Shown: positions 1 to 9,880, counted from the first letter of the stretch. The stretch is 63,127 nucleotides of DNA from Sutcliffiella horikoshii (GCF_020524325.1 NZ_JAIVKY010000015.1:1-63127); one strand, 5' to 3'. The notes: generated from the sequence alone by a model not told the origin. Numbers and translations: made by a program.

Positions 1-311
<311 letters not shown>

Positions 312-451
312 GAGTCTGAGCTTTTGCTCAAAATTTGCTAGCTTGTGTTACTTAAAATCATTTTGTCGTGTTCCGTAGAACCGACGTTATGACGCTGTTG
401 TTTTGTTTAGTTTTCAAAGATCATTTTCCGTCGCTCCGTGGCGACTTAATT
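312..451 (-). other. rRNA operon leader
   Basis: This is the transcribed spacer between the proximal rRNA promoter and 16S. It contains the Bacillus-typical leader motif GATCTTTGAAAACTAAAC (minus strand, about 423-402) and a small hairpin with GTCGC/GCGAC arms near 429-444. No protein gene is credible here; the short reading frames that cross it are shadows. Confidence 0.7.
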
Positions 452-480
452 ACTATACCATGTTGTGTGTTTCTCGTCAA
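452..480 (-). promoter_or_regulatory. rRNA operon promoter P2 (proximal)
   Basis: Minus strand: -35 TTGACG (480-475), a 17-bp spacer, and -10 TATAGT (457-452). This is a near-consensus SigA promoter placed about 140 bp before 16S, as expected for the second of two tandem rrn promoters. Confidence 0.85.
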
Positions 481-551
481 CATGTTTTTTTAAGTTTTTG
501 TTGCGAGCATTACAGCGAGTTAACAAATCGTGTTTTGCAGCAACGAATAAT

Positions 552-581
552 AATATACCATGGTAACCGTAACACGGTCAA
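552..581 (-). promoter_or_regulatory. rRNA operon promoter P1 (distal)
   Basis: Minus strand: -35 TTGACC (581-576), 18-bp spacer, -10 TATATT (557-552). It lies 100 bp upstream of P2. The region further upstream (590-660) is very AT-rich, as expected for an UP-element-like stretch, but no defined motif could be assigned. Confidence 0.7.
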
Positions 582-699
582 CTACTTTTTTAATATAATT
601 TTAAATTACTATTTTAAGAGGACTTTCTTCTATATATAGAAGATATATATGCAACCTTTTATAGGTATGGTACCACCTCTACATTTCCTCAAACATTCT

Positions 700-736
700 T
701 AACAGAAAAAAACCCTGCCATATTATAGCAGGGTTT
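700..736 (-). terminator. Intrinsic terminator after pbuG
   Basis: The minus-strand hairpin has arms AACCCTGC and GCAGGGTT around a 9-nt loop, followed by TTTTTTCTGTT. It starts 25 bp after the pbuG stop codon and separates it from the rRNA promoters. Confidence 0.9.
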
Positions 737-760
737 TTGCAAACCAGACTTTCTATTAAT

Positions 761-2086
761 CTATTCAACCAAGAAAACAAAGTACATGATGAAGATCACA
801 AACAACGCATACATGATCGGGTGAATTTCTTTTGCTCTACCTTTCATGATCATCGTGATTGGATAGAAGATAAATCCTACAGCGATACCTGTTGCGATGC
901 TGTATGTTAGTGGCATTGCGATAACCGTTAAGAATGCAGGTACTGCAATCTCAAATTTATTCCAATCAATTTTTCCAAGTGCTGATACCATCAACACACC
1001 TACAATGATTAGCGCTGGTGCTGTTACTGGTTCTGTGATGACAGAAAGCAGTGGGAAGAATACTAATGATAATAAGAATAAACCTGCTGTAACTACAGAT
1101 GCGAATCCTGTTCTGCCTCCAGCTGCTACACCAGAAGATGATTCAATGTAGGAAGTGGTAGTGGAAGTTCCAAGTACCGCTCCCGCAACTGTTGCTGCAG
1201 AGTCAGCGAAAAGTGCTTTTCCTGCTCGTGGAAGCTTGTTGTCTTTCATGAAGCCTGCTTGGTTTGCTACGGCTACAAGCGTTCCTGCTGTATCAAAGAA
1301 ATCTACGAATAAGAATGTAAGGATAACAACTAGCATTTGAATGGTGAAGATATCTCCTAAACTAGCGAATGCTGCACCAAACGTAGAATCAATACTCGGA
1401 ACTGCTCCGACAACCGCAGAAGGTGTATCAATCAGGCCAAACAACATACCAACTACTGCTGTAACGACAATCCCGAAAAAGATACCGCCTTTAATGCCTC
1501 TTACCATAAGAATAACAGTAATTACTAGACCAAAGATTGCTAGTAGTGTATTACCGTTTGTTAAATCTCCTAGTGCTACAAGTACTACTTCGTCTCCAAC
1601 GATGACACCGGCATTTTGAAAACCGATGAATGTGATGAAAAGTCCAATACCTGCTCCGACCGCATATTTTAATTCTGCTGGAATAGCATTGATGATTTTT
1701 TCGCGAATACCGAATAGTGTTAAAAAGATAAAGATAATACCAGAAACTAATACCCCTGCTAATGCTGTTTGCCAAGGGATGCCCATGCCAAGCACTACAG
1801 AGTAAGCGAAGAATGCGTTAAGACCCATTCCCGGTGCAAGTGCGATTGGGTATTTTGCATAGAGGCCCATGATCAAGCAACCAATTGCTGCGGATAGTGC
1901 AGTTGCTGTAAAGATTGCGCCTTGGTCCATGCGAAGCGCATCTGGATAATCCCCCACACTTGCCAGTGAAAGCATAAGCGGATTTACTACCAATATATAG
2001 GCCATTGCCAGGAATGTCGTTAGTCCTGCAATGGTTTCTGTCTTGTAGTTTGTACCGTGTTTTTGAAACTCAAAATAATTCTTCAT
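761..2086 (-). CDS. pbuG: Hypoxanthine/guanine permease PbuG
   Basis: Purine uptake permease of the NCS2/AzgA-like family in the cell membrane; it brings hypoxanthine and guanine into the cell for salvage. The 441-residue product has the length of B. subtilis PbuG and is almost entirely hydrophobic helices. Family motifs are visible: ALAPGMGLNAFF in an early helix and FVDFFDTAGTLVAVANQAG in a middle one. The ATG at 2086 was chosen because an AGGAGG site lies directly upstream (about 2100-2095); longer in-frame versions would run through the leader terminator. The gene is single, preceded by a PurR site and a guanine riboswitch, and followed by a strong terminator. Its place next to guaA matches B. 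subtilis synteny. Confidence 0.95.
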   Translation of the reverse strand: MKNYFEFQKHGTNYKTETIAGLTTFLAMAYILVVNPLMLSLASVGDYPDALRMDQGAIFTATALSAAIGCLIMGLYAKYPIALAPGMGLNAFFAYSVVLGMGIPWQTALAGVLVSGIIFIFLTLFGIREKIINAIPAELKYAVGAGIGLFITFIGFQNAGVIVGDEVVLVALGDLTNGNTLLAIFGLVITVILMVRGIKGGIFFGIVVTAVVGMLFGLIDTPSAVVGAVPSIDSTFGAAFASLGDIFTIQMLVVILTFLFVDFFDTAGTLVAVANQAGFMKDNKLPRAGKALFADSAATVAGAVLGTSTTTSYIESSSGVAAGGRTGFASVVTAGLFLLSLVFFPLLSVITEPVTAPALIIVGVLMVSALGKIDWNKFEIAVPAFLTVIAMPLTYSIATGIAVGFIFYPITMIMKGRAKEIHPIMYALFVIFIMYFVFLVE

Positions 2087-2117
2087 GCAAAAATCCTCCT
2101 CAAGATAATTCGTACAA

Positions 2118-2301
2118 ACAAGAAAACGCCCCTGGCATAAACCAGGAGCGTACACAATTAACTGACGAGGATAGGAAGAAGCGATAACATTCATCTAAAA
2201 AATTCAGATACATGTACCACCTAGTTCCTATTACCTCGTAGTCAAGCTGTTTACGGTAGCCTGGTAGAAACTTTTGGGCCATATTCCCAAATTTATACGA
2301 G
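2118..2301 (-). promoter_or_regulatory. Guanine riboswitch of pbuG (aptamer plus terminator)
   Basis: The aptamer occupies 2301-2235 with P1 arms CTCGTA/TACGAG, loop-2 AATATGG, the J2/3 core TTTCTACC and loop-3 CCGTAAA. After P3 comes ACTA, so the specificity base equivalent to position 74 is C, meaning guanine or hypoxanthine. About 85 nt further on, a terminator (ACGCTCCTGG/CCAGGGGCGT, 2151-2123, then TTTCTTG) precedes the pbuG ribosome binding site. The terminator arms do not overlap P1, as expected for an OFF switch. Confidence 0.93.
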
Positions 2302-2336
2302 ATTTGAACTATAAATGTATGATAATTTCTGTTTTT

Positions 2337-2365
2337 ATATTACCAAGCTCACAAAGATTCGTCAA
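2337..2365 (-). promoter_or_regulatory. pbuG promoter
   Basis: Minus strand: -35 TTGACG (2365-2360), 17-bp spacer, -10 TAATAT (2342-2337). The predicted start lies about 30 nt before the riboswitch aptamer. Confidence 0.85.
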
Positions 2366-2369
2366 CATA

Positions 2370-2413
2370 AAAAACGAACATTCGACAAATAATTTTTACC
2401 AATGTTCGTTTTT
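2370..2413 (-). promoter_or_regulatory. Paired PurR boxes upstream of pbuG
   Basis: Two identical 13-mers AAAAACGAACATT face each other as an inverted pair (2370-2382 and, on the opposite strand, 2413-2401), separated by 18 bp. They fit the B. subtilis PurBox consensus with one mismatch each and sit just upstream of the -35 element, the usual place for PurR repression. The same dyad could fold as a hairpin ending in TTTTTT and may double as a guaA terminator. Confidence 0.8.
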
Positions 2414-2426
2414 AACCCAAAACAGA

Positions 2427-2452
2427 AGCCGACCAGGCAATCCCGGTCGGCT
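2427..2452 (-). terminator. Probable terminator after guaA
   Basis: A GC-rich hairpin, AGCCGACC/GGTCGGCT with a 10-nt loop, begins 9 bp after the guaA stop. On the minus strand it is followed by TCTGTTTT, a modest U-tract; the plus-strand side has TTTTTATTT, so it may act in both directions. Confidence 0.65.
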
Positions 2453-2461
2453 TTTTATTTA

Positions 2462-4000
2462 TTACTCCCACTCAATCGTTGCAGGTGGCTTAGATGTAAT
2501 GTCATACACGACGCGGTTGATGTGATCCACTTCGTTTACGATACGGGTGGAGATTACTTCTAGCACGTCCCAAGGAATACGGGCCCAGTCAGAAGTCATT
2601 CCATCAATGGATGTTACCGCACGGATACCGATTGTGTAATCGTACGTACGTTGATCTCCCATTACTCCAACACTGCGGATATCTGGTAGAACCGTGAAGT
2701 ATTGCCAGATATCACGGTCAAGACCCGCTTTTTTGATTTCTTCACGAAGGATATGATCGGATTCGCGAACGATCTCTAGCTTCTCATCAGAAATTTCACC
2801 AAGAACGCGGATACCAAGACCCGGGCCTGGGAACGGCTGGCGCCAAACGATTTCGTCCGGAATACCTAGTTCTGTCCCTAATGCACGAACCTCATCTTTG
2901 AATAATGTGTTCAACGGCTCAATCAATTGGAACTGCATATCCTCAGGAAGTCCTCCCACATTGTGGTGGGATTTGATTGTTTGTGCAGTTGCTGTACCAC
3001 TCTCGATGATATCTGTATAAAGTGTACCTTGCGCAAGATAGTCGATGCCCTCTAATTTAGAAGCTTCATCATCAAACACATAGATAAATTCGTTACCAAT
3101 GATTTTACGTTTTTGCTCAGGGTCAGAAACACCTTTAAGCTTGTTAAGGAAACGGTCTTTAGCATCCACTTTGATAACATTCATGTTGAAGCCTTCACTG
3201 AAAGTTTTCATTACAGCATCCGCTTCATTTTTACGTAATAGACCGTGGTCTACGAAAATACATGTCAGTTGGTCACCGATCGCTTTGTGAATTAACACAG
3301 CAACAACAGAAGAGTCTACTCCGCCACTTAGTGCGCAAAGAACTTTCTTGTCGCCAACAACGTCACGGATCTTTTGCATTTCAATTTCAAGGAAGTTCTC
3401 GATGGTCCAGCTGTCTGTGCAACCACAAACGTTATAGACGAAGTTTCTTAAAAGATCGTTACCATATACAGAGTGACGTACCTCTGGGTGGAATTGAACT
3501 CCGTACATTTTCTTGTCTTCGTTACTGATTCCAGCGATTGGACATGCAGGGCTTGTCAAATCAACCGCGAAATCTTCTGGCTCTTTAACAACTAAATCGC
3601 CATGGCTCATCCATACAACTTGTTGTTCTGGGATATCTTGGTAGACAGCCGATTGATTGGATACGGTAGCAAGTGCTTTTCCGTATTCACGGTGACTTGC
3701 TTTTTCCACTACGCCACCGAAGTGCATTGTCATCAGCTGCATGCCGTAGCAAATACCTAGAACAGGGATGCCTAGTTCAAAGATTTCTTCGTCACAACGG
3801 AAGGAGTTTTCTCCGTATACACTGTTTGGTCCTCCAGAAAGGATGATTCCTTTTGGGTTCATTTTTTTGATTTCTTCTGCTGTAATCGTATGTGGATGTA
3901 GTTCGCTGTAGACACCGAACTCACGGATACGACGTGTAATTAGTTGGTTATATTGACTGCCGAAGTCAAGGACGACGACCATTTCTTGGATACCTTCCAC
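2462..4000 (-). CDS. guaA: GMP synthase (glutamine-hydrolysing) GuaA
   Basis: Converts XMP to GMP with glutamine and ATP, the last step of guanine nucleotide synthesis, in the cytosol. The 512 residues show the class I glutamine amidotransferase domain (nucleophile Cys84 in GICYGMQ, His171 and Glu173 in FHPEV), the ATP-PPase P-loop SGGVDSS at 225-231, and the C-terminal dimerisation domain ending PPATIEWE. Length is one residue from B. subtilis GuaA. A GTG start at 4000 was chosen: GAGGTG lies 8 bp upstream and the N-terminus aligns with the family. Transcription starts at its own promoter and passes a guanine riboswitch; the gene lies downstream of yebA as in B. subtilis. Confidence 0.97.
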   Translation of the reverse strand: MEGIQEMVVVLDFGSQYNQLITRRIREFGVYSELHPHTITAEEIKKMNPKGIILSGGPNSVYGENSFRCDEEIFELGIPVLGICYGMQLMTMHFGGVVEKASHREYGKALATVSNQSAVYQDIPEQQVVWMSHGDLVVKEPEDFAVDLTSPACPIAGISNEDKKMYGVQFHPEVRHSVYGNDLLRNFVYNVCGCTDSWTIENFLEIEMQKIRDVVGDKKVLCALSGGVDSSVVAVLIHKAIGDQLTCIFVDHGLLRKNEADAVMKTFSEGFNMNVIKVDAKDRFLNKLKGVSDPEQKRKIIGNEFIYVFDDEASKLEGIDYLAQGTLYTDIIESGTATAQTIKSHHNVGGLPEDMQFQLIEPLNTLFKDEVRALGTELGIPDEIVWRQPFPGPGLGIRVLGEISDEKLEIVRESDHILREEIKKAGLDRDIWQYFTVLPDIRSVGVMGDQRTYDYTIGIRAVTSIDGMTSDWARIPWDVLEVISTRIVNEVDHINRVVYDITSKPPATIEWE

Positions 4001-4156
4001 CCGAATTCACCTCATAAGTTTATTATTTTTCGGAGCATATCTTTTCGTTTATTTTGACCTATAAAAGGAAAGATATGCCTTTGTTTTAAAAAGGTTAAAT
4101 TGTTTAACTCCTGTGGATTAACTATCACAATTAAAGTTAAAATACCCTTTAAAACA

Positions 4157-4331
4157 CAAAAAAACTAGAATCTTCCCCTCATATATACATAAGAAGGCAG
4201 AATTCTAGTTTGCTAGTGGGGATGTATATAGATATAAGTATCCCTACCAGTATTAGAACTGCCTTCATAGTCGGGTAGTTGACGGCAACCCGGTAGAGAC
4301 TCTCGAACCGTATTATCGAGGATATATGAAG
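4157..4331 (-). promoter_or_regulatory. Guanine-type riboswitch of guaA (OFF switch)
   Basis: The aptamer spans 4331-4262: P1 GCTTCATA/TATGAAGGC and P3 CGGGT/ACCCG, then ACTA (C74, guanine type). Downstream, GAAGGCAG from the P1 3' strand can pair with CTGCCTTC as antiterminator, while AACTAGAAT pairs with ATTCTAGTT before seven T residues as terminator (4211-4157). Ligand binding would free the terminator, so it is an OFF switch. Several normally fixed bases differ: J2/3 is GTCTCTACC instead of GTTTCTACC, loop 2 has ATACGG and loop 3 has CCGTCA. Confidence 0.88.
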
Positions 4332-4363
4332 CCAATATTTTATAGTTGCATTAATTTGACCTT

Positions 4364-4392
4364 ATTCTATCAGTGTGTTTCTACTAGGTCAA
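4364..4392 (-). promoter_or_regulatory. guaA promoter
   Basis: Minus strand: -35 TTGACC (4392-4387), 17-bp spacer, -10 TAGAAT (4369-4364). The -35 overlaps the stop codon of the upstream transglutaminase gene. No terminator separates the two genes, so read-through from upstream would also pass through the riboswitch. Confidence 0.85.
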
Positions 4393-6611
4393 GATGATGT
4401 CTTTTTAATTAAATTTTCCCATAATTCCACCGATTTCTCCCATTCTTGCTCAGACGAATCGCCACGGTATAGCACGCGTTCGTAACGAGCGGTAAGGGAC
4501 TGCATATCGCTTGTGCTGTAATAGTCGTCGATATACTTGGCATATTCGCGAAGAGTCTGGCCATCTTTCCGAATAAGACCGACGGCGTGCAATTGCCTCA
4601 AGAGTGCAGGATATGCTTTATTGAATGTACTTTCATCCTTTTTTCCTTTATAACGCAGGATATAGAAATACGGAATCCACCTATTGCGCCCTAAAAACAA
4701 CAAGGCACCTGCAGCAACTAACGATGCCACGAAAAGCGCTAGTGGTTTCCAAGAGATATCTGCAAAATTCCACGTTCCATCATTAGAACCAGACGCTCCA
4801 GCAGCTTCTTCATCTTGCCCTGGATCAAGCTCAGGAATATTATTTCGGTCTGTTTCTGGCTGTTCCGGTTGTTCGATGGTGTCGTCTTCCTCCGTCGCTC
4901 CCCCTGTGTTTTCTTCTACAGACTGATACACAAAGCTATAAGGGTTAGAAAATCCACTAGTTGGTTCATATGTTACCCAGCCGACTTCCGGATAGTATAC
5001 TTCCACCCAAGAGTGGGCGTTATTGTTTGTTACTTCAAAAAGCCGGGTGTTATTTTCAGTCACATCGACAAATTCACCTTGCGTGTATCCCTTCACCCAC
5101 CTTGCTGGTATGTCGACAGCCCGTAAAAGTGCAACCATCGAAGTCGAGAAGTTGTCGCAATATCCTTGCATCGTTTCAAACAGGAATTGATCTACATAGT
5201 CTTGATCCCCTGTTGGAACGGCAACATCAGTTGTTTCATAGACAAAGTCATTGTTGCGGAAATACCTTTCTACTGCATTAACCTTATCAAAGCGCGAGGT
5301 GAACGACCCGGTTATTTCTTCCGCAAGCCCGACCACCCTGTCTGGCAAAGAGTCAGGCAACTGCGTATAACGCTCCATAAACTCTTCGTTGCTTTCCTCA
5401 CCAGTTCCAGGCTCCGCTCCTTTTAATGCTTCTATATAATACCTAGGAAAATCATAGTTCACACGGTATTCTTCTAATTCAATTGGATCTCCACTTTCAT
5501 CCAAGGTACGAATTTTTTCCGTACTGTCGTTCAGGCTAAAATTGACACCCTCTTCTTCTACTTGGATTTCGTTTAGTCCAAGCGGATAATTGATATGCGG
5601 ATAGGTCTTCTCCATCGTCAATGTGGCAGAATAGGCGTCTGTCGCTACCTCATCACTCATCCAAGAAACCTGATCATTCTGTCCTCCATTAAGCTCCGCA
5701 CGCTCTCCTTCCGTTGAGTCCCATCCTTTTCCGGTATAAATATCTTTCGTCTCCACACGCCAATAGTGAGTGCGCGTCAGCTCTGCCTGGAAAACAACGC
5801 TATCATCCGGAACAAAGGGACCACCAAGACGGGAGTCATTTTCTCCATACCCTATTTTACGCACTCCGCCACCTGTTCCTGGACCATCTCCATTACCAAT
5901 AGCCTTCAAAAAAGGTACAGGATCGGGCCAAATAGGAGCAGCTTTAGGCGAGAAATAGCCAGCTGTGGCGGAAAGAAGAATGAAGATAATCAACGGAATC
6001 CCCCAGCCGATCAGGAGCTTACCGCTTCTATACACACCTTCCCGCTCTTTTAACCTTTCTAGATGGACAAATCCAACAATGGAAAGTCCCACCACAATCA
6101 ACCGCATAATCGCTTCATTCCCTTGATAAAGTGTAAAAGTATCAAGGATTGCAACATAAGTAATCGTAAAAATAACGAATAGCAACATTTGTTTGCGGTA
6201 CAAGATCCAGTAGATCACTAGATAGCTAACAAGCCATAGAAGGACAAACAGCAAGATACTTCTGAACATCCCTGTCATAGCAACCCAATCTTGTGCCCAA
6301 ATGACATTCACATTGTAGTTCAGGTCATTCCATAGGTAAGAGAACCAATCTCTACTAAGAAACCTGCCATCCATATAGAGGATGTGAATAAAATAAAACA
6401 TAAACCCCAAATGAACGAAAAAGCTTAAAATCGGAAGTATTTGCAAAAAGGAAAGTGAGAAAGAAATTAGAAGAAACACGATAAACACATACAAATTCGC
6501 GGTATCCGTCACATCCCCCAATGGCAGGATCCATTCTAAAAGGAGAATAAATCCAAACACATGCATGAGAAAAGCATAAACGTTCCGCTGATATGGGTTA
6601 GTTTTCGACAT
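4389..6611 (-). CDS. yebA: Transglutaminase-like membrane protein (YebA family)
   Basis: A 740-residue membrane protein of the TgpA/YebA type. About six hydrophobic helices fill residues 1-210 (DUF3488-like), followed by an extracytoplasmic transglutaminase/protease-like core with the Cys in GYCDNFSTSM (near 484) and the His in NNNAHSWVEVYYPEVGW (near 533). The third family motif reads YEPTSG, with Glu where Asp is common. One more helix near 625-645 leads to a cytoplasmic DUF4129-like tail. It is the last gene of a three-gene operon with a MoxR ATPase and a DUF58 protein; GAGGTG lies 10 bp before the ATG. Such operons are thought to act in envelope protein maturation or stress. The substrate is unknown. 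Confidence 0.88.
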   Translation of the reverse strand: MSKTNPYQRNVYAFLMHVFGFILLLEWILPLGDVTDTANLYVFIVFLLISFSLSFLQILPILSFFVHLGFMFYFIHILYMDGRFLSRDWFSYLWNDLNYNVNVIWAQDWVAMTGMFRSILLFVLLWLVSYLVIYWILYRKQMLLFVIFTITYVAILDTFTLYQGNEAIMRLIVVGLSIVGFVHLERLKEREGVYRSGKLLIGWGIPLIIFILLSATAGYFSPKAAPIWPDPVPFLKAIGNGDGPGTGGGVRKIGYGENDSRLGGPFVPDDSVVFQAELTRTHYWRVETKDIYTGKGWDSTEGERAELNGGQNDQVSWMSDEVATDAYSATLTMEKTYPHINYPLGLNEIQVEEEGVNFSLNDSTEKIRTLDESGDPIELEEYRVNYDFPRYYIEALKGAEPGTGEESNEEFMERYTQLPDSLPDRVVGLAEEITGSFTSRFDKVNAVERYFRNNDFVYETTDVAVPTGDQDYVDQFLFETMQGYCDNFSTSMVALLRAVDIPARWVKGYTQGEFVDVTENNTRLFEVTNNNAHSWVEVYYPEVGWVTYEPTSGFSNPYSFVYQSVEENTGGATEEDDTIEQPEQPETDRNNIPELDPGQDEEAAGASGSNDGTWNFADISWKPLALFVASLVAAGALLFLGRNRWIPYFYILRYKGKKDESTFNKAYPALLRQLHAVGLIRKDGQTLREYAKYIDDYYSTSDMQSLTARYERVLYRGDSSEQEWEKSVELWENLIKKTSS

Positions 6612-6613
6612 CG

Positions 6614-7828
6614 TTAACTCACCTCACTTATGATGTTACTTTTGGGCTTAGTGGGATAGACGGTCTTAATCAAAATATTCCTCCGCTTTAAGAGATCCAT
6701 ATAAGTAAGTTCTTCTTTTGTTAAACGAACTCCGTCATCTTTTGTCAGATGAACTTCTAGATGGAGGTGTCTAGTAGAGAGTTTCTCAAGACTTTCCACC
6801 ATAGCTCTCTCAAGCTTCCCTGTGATAAAAAGGAACGTCACGGTTGGCTGGAATTTGCCGATTTCCATTTCAATCACTTTGGAAAAGTTTCTTTTACTGT
6901 TCGGTTGTATTTTCGCAAGGTGATAGTAGATTCCTGCAAACTGCTCTTCCCCGCTACGTAATGAGTAAACCGATCGATCTTCCCCAACGGACACAAGGCC
7001 AACCTGTGATCCATATTTAAGAATCGCTTTGGTCATGGCAGCACTGTAACTGACTGCACTTTCAAACGAGGCACTTTGCGAACGGTCAATAAACAACATT
7101 ACATCGTGTGATTGCTGCTGCTCAAATTCCTTGGTCATAATGTCGTTTCGACGCGCGGTCGCTTTCCAATCTATCCAAGAGAAACGGTCCCCTGGTTGAT
7201 ATTCCCTGACCCCAACGGTCATGGACGTATCACGAACCATCTTCATTTTGGAGGAAGTGGACCCTTGATCAAATTTATTTTCATGTTGTCTATACGTCAT
7301 TTCGGTAAAACTTGGGTAAACCAAAAAGGGTTGATCCAATTCTATAAATCTCTCTTTTTCAATCAATCCTAGGAAATCACCCGTCACCAAGCGTATTCCT
7401 TTCAATGTATGCTCTCCGCGAGGAACACGGTCCAGCGCATATTGAATGGTAATCGTGTTCTTAAACCACGGAAAAAGTATCCGTTTGGCCTGTTTGGTCT
7501 GCTGACAAAACAACAGGTCATTTGGAAGAACTTCTTCTACTAAAAGAAAGGCAAGCGGAACCGGCACTGTTCTTCTGAGAGTAATAGTTCCTATCAACCT
7601 ATCCCCCGCTCTGTATTTTTCCTGATTGATCGTTCTCGAGACTTCAAAATCCTTAAGAGGATATACTAATATCAAAAAAGCATACAAGGCAAAAGGCAGG
7701 AAGCTGATGAATAAAAACCAGCTAACAAACCCGCCTTGGAACATAGCATAAACAAATGTGGTGGCTACCAACAACAGAAAAGAAACCAGTTTCCAAACTT
7801 TTTTAGCTTTCTGAAAAAATACCTTCAT
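6614..7828 (-). CDS. yeaD: DUF58 (vWA-like) protein YeaD
   Basis: A 404-residue protein with two N-terminal membrane helices (about 12-50) and a C-terminal DUF58/vWA-like region. The family signature YQPGDRFSWIDWKATARR lies near residues 209-226, followed by MLFIDRSQS, a MIDAS-like DxSxS stretch. DUF58 proteins usually partner with the MoxR ATPase and a transglutaminase encoded alongside, as here. The ATG overlaps the last base of the upstream stop codon (TAATG), which points to translational coupling, and two bases separate its stop from the next start. The molecular function is not established. Confidence 0.87.
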   Translation of the reverse strand: MKVFFQKAKKVWKLVSFLLLVATTFVYAMFQGGFVSWFLFISFLPFALYAFLILVYPLKDFEVSRTINQEKYRAGDRLIGTITLRRTVPVPLAFLLVEEVLPNDLLFCQQTKQAKRILFPWFKNTITIQYALDRVPRGEHTLKGIRLVTGDFLGLIEKERFIELDQPFLVYPSFTEMTYRQHENKFDQGSTSSKMKMVRDTSMTVGVREYQPGDRFSWIDWKATARRNDIMTKEFEQQQSHDVMLFIDRSQSASFESAVSYSAAMTKAILKYGSQVGLVSVGEDRSVYSLRSGEEQFAGIYYHLAKIQPNSKRNFSKVIEMEIGKFQPTVTFLFITGKLERAMVESLEKLSTRHLHLEVHLTKDDGVRLTKEELTYMDLLKRRNILIKTVYPTKPKSNIISEVS

Positions 7829-8781
7829 TATCTTGTCATCGACCTTTGAACCGGAATCGGCGTGCGGTCAATAACCTTCTTCACCACTTGCTCTGCCGTC
7901 ATCCCCTCAAACTTCGCCTCTGATTTCAAGATGATGCGATGCGGCAACACATAAGGAGCCAAATATTGAATATCATCCGGCAGCACATAATCCCTTCCAT
8001 GAATAAAGGCATAGGCTTGGGAGGCTTTCATCAATGCCACCGACCCACGCGGGCTTGCACCCAAGTAAACAGATTGATGCGTACGGGTACGGTTAACCAA
8101 ATCAACGATATATTCTTTTACCGTCACATCCACATGCACTTCTTTTACCTGTTTCTGCATCGCCTGGAGTTCTTCCAATGTAATAACCGACTGCAGCTCA
8201 TTGATCGGTTGTTTCTTTTCGGTCGTATGTAAAATATTCACTTCTTCTTGAGGCGTCGGGTAGCCCATGTTCATTTTGAATAAAAAACGGTCAAGCTGCG
8301 CCTCTGGCAATGGATATGTCCCCTCATATTCAATCGGGTTTTGAGTGGCCATAACGAAAAACGGGCTTCCTAATGACAGGGTGTTTCCATCCACTGTCAC
8401 GCTTCCTTCTTCCATACCCTCTAACAAAGCGGCCTGTGTTTTCGGTGATGTACGGTTAATTTCATCCGCAAGAACAATATTCCCCATAATCGGGCCCGGC
8501 CTGAATTCAAATTTTAATTCTTTCGGGTTGTAAATGGAGCTTCCTGTTACATCGGAAGGTAAAAGGTCAGGCGTAAACTGAATGCGTTTAAAATTTGCCC
8601 CGACAGACTTGGCAAGAGATCGCACCATCAATGTTTTTCCAACTCCTGGTACATCCTCAAGCAACACATGCCCCCCAGCAAGCAAGGCAACAATACTCAA
8701 TTCCGCCACATGTTCTTTGCCAATCATAACATTTCCAATATTGTCCAATATTCGTTTTACTTGTAATGGTGAAGTTTCCAA
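7828..8781 (-). CDS. yeaC: MoxR-family AAA+ ATPase YeaC
   Basis: Cytosolic AAA+ ATPase of the MoxR group, 317 residues. Walker A is DVPGVGKTL (near 43-51), Walker B LADEINR (near 104), and the sensor region reads MATQNPIEYEGTYPLPEAQLDRF. MoxR proteins act as chaperone-like partners of vWA proteins; the adjacent DUF58 gene is the likely partner. A TTG start at 8781 was chosen because GGGGG lies 8 bp upstream and the N-terminus METSPLQVKRILDNI fits the family. It is the first gene of the yeaC-yeaD-yebA operon. No clear promoter could be assigned upstream. Confidence 0.9.
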   Translation of the reverse strand: METSPLQVKRILDNIGNVMIGKEHVAELSIVALLAGGHVLLEDVPGVGKTLMVRSLAKSVGANFKRIQFTPDLLPSDVTGSSIYNPKELKFEFRPGPIMGNIVLADEINRTSPKTQAALLEGMEEGSVTVDGNTLSLGSPFFVMATQNPIEYEGTYPLPEAQLDRFLFKMNMGYPTPQEEVNILHTTEKKQPINELQSVITLEELQAMQKQVKEVHVDVTVKEYIVDLVNRTRTHQSVYLGASPRGSVALMKASQAYAFIHGRDYVLPDDIQYLAPYVLPHRIILKSEAKFEGMTAEQVVKKVIDRTPIPVQRSMTR

Positions 8782-9153
8782 AATCCGTACCCCCTATAAT
8801 CTATATTTATCTATAAATCGACATCAATTTGAACCTTAACCTACAGTATATTCGCTTTTCTGTCAGAAAAACCCTTTAATACCCATGCAAATAATTTCAA
8901 TTTTCCCTATATATAGAATATCAAAAAAAAGAGAATGAATGGTACTAATCGCTCTCAGGGAAAAAATAGCAAACAATATCAAATTATAAAGAAGGAATTT
9001 CGGTTTCCGTGTAGAATTTTCTACATATAAGAGGGTGTAACCAACTTAAACATTTACCCCTATATCAAAAGGGTTAAACTTTTTTAATACTGCATCCCTT
9101 AAAATCTTCACAGAGCACAGGGTAAAACTCCTTGTTCTTAAAGGGGTGAGACA
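8782..9153. other. Divergent intergenic region, no clear feature
   Basis: 372 bp between the divergent yeaC operon and the DUF2294 gene. It is AT-rich with poly-A and poly-T stretches. A weak TTGATG-N17-ATAGAT promoter-like pair lies on the minus strand just before yeaC. No RNA gene, repeat or convincing operator was seen. Confidence 0.4.
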
Positions 9154-9855
9154 ATGGAAGTGAAAGTGCAGCAATCCGAATTATCAAGCGAAATTGGAAG
9201 GTTACTGAGAAAGCACTTCGGAAAAGGACCCGAGGCTGTTTTTGTAACCATCGCATCACCTTATGTCATCATCTATCTACGTCATTTCCTTTCTCCCATA
9301 GAAAATATGTTACTAGAAGACAATCACACGCTGACTGTCGAAGAAATACGGGATAAAATGATGCGTAAATTGAACGAAAAAATAAAAGAAATCATCCATT
9401 CCGTCACGGGATTACCAATAAAAGAGTTTTACTATGACTGGACTTTCGAGAACGGTTCTGGCCTGTTGGTAGGAGTAGAGGAAAAAGCAGAGAGATTCAT
9501 TGAATACAATTATCCCAACCGACGAGAAATTGAATCCATCATTGCCAAAATCAGCGCCGAGGCAGAGAAACATCCCGATATTACATACTCCCATATGTTG
9601 AACGACCGTACGTTGATTGTAATTAGAGAAGGCATCCTCGTTCAAATAGAAGAGCAACTCATTGAACTGGGATTTGAAGAAGCATTGACCCTCGCCAAAC
9701 GGAAGCTGGAGAAAAAACTCCTATTCCAAGCAAAACTATCCTTTCAACGACTTTTACATAAGGATATCACCGAAATATTTGTCAACTGGGACTTCACGTT
9801 AGACAAAAGCATTATTGTATTTATTTTAGCACCACAAAAACATAACCGGCAGTAA
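9154..9855 (+). CDS. DUF2294 / MpsC-like protein, duplicated domain
   Basis: A 233-residue soluble protein that appears to contain two DUF2294 domains, about 8-110 and 120-228. Each starts with a helix, has a TFENG/NWDFTLDK-type strand and contains long amphipathic helices. The Pfam family has been linked to MpsC, an accessory factor of a sodium/bicarbonate membrane-potential system, but the biochemical role is not secure. The start ATG lies 7 bp after AAAGGGGTGA. It stands alone in the plus direction and is followed by a strong terminator, then by an RsbT-like gene. Assignment to the family is reasonably firm; the function is not. Confidence 0.75.
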   Translation: MEVKVQQSELSSEIGRLLRKHFGKGPEAVFVTIASPYVIIYLRHFLSPIENMLLEDNHTLTVEEIRDKMMRKLNEKIKEIIHSVTGLPIKEFYYDWTFENGSGLLVGVEEKAERFIEYNYPNRREIESIIAKISAEAEKHPDITYSHMLNDRTLIVIREGILVQIEEQLIELGFEEALTLAKRKLEKKLLFQAKLSFQRLLHKDITEIFVNWDFTLDKSIIVFILAPQKHNRQ

Positions 9856-9880
9856 TGATCTAGGCATGGAACTAGACATA

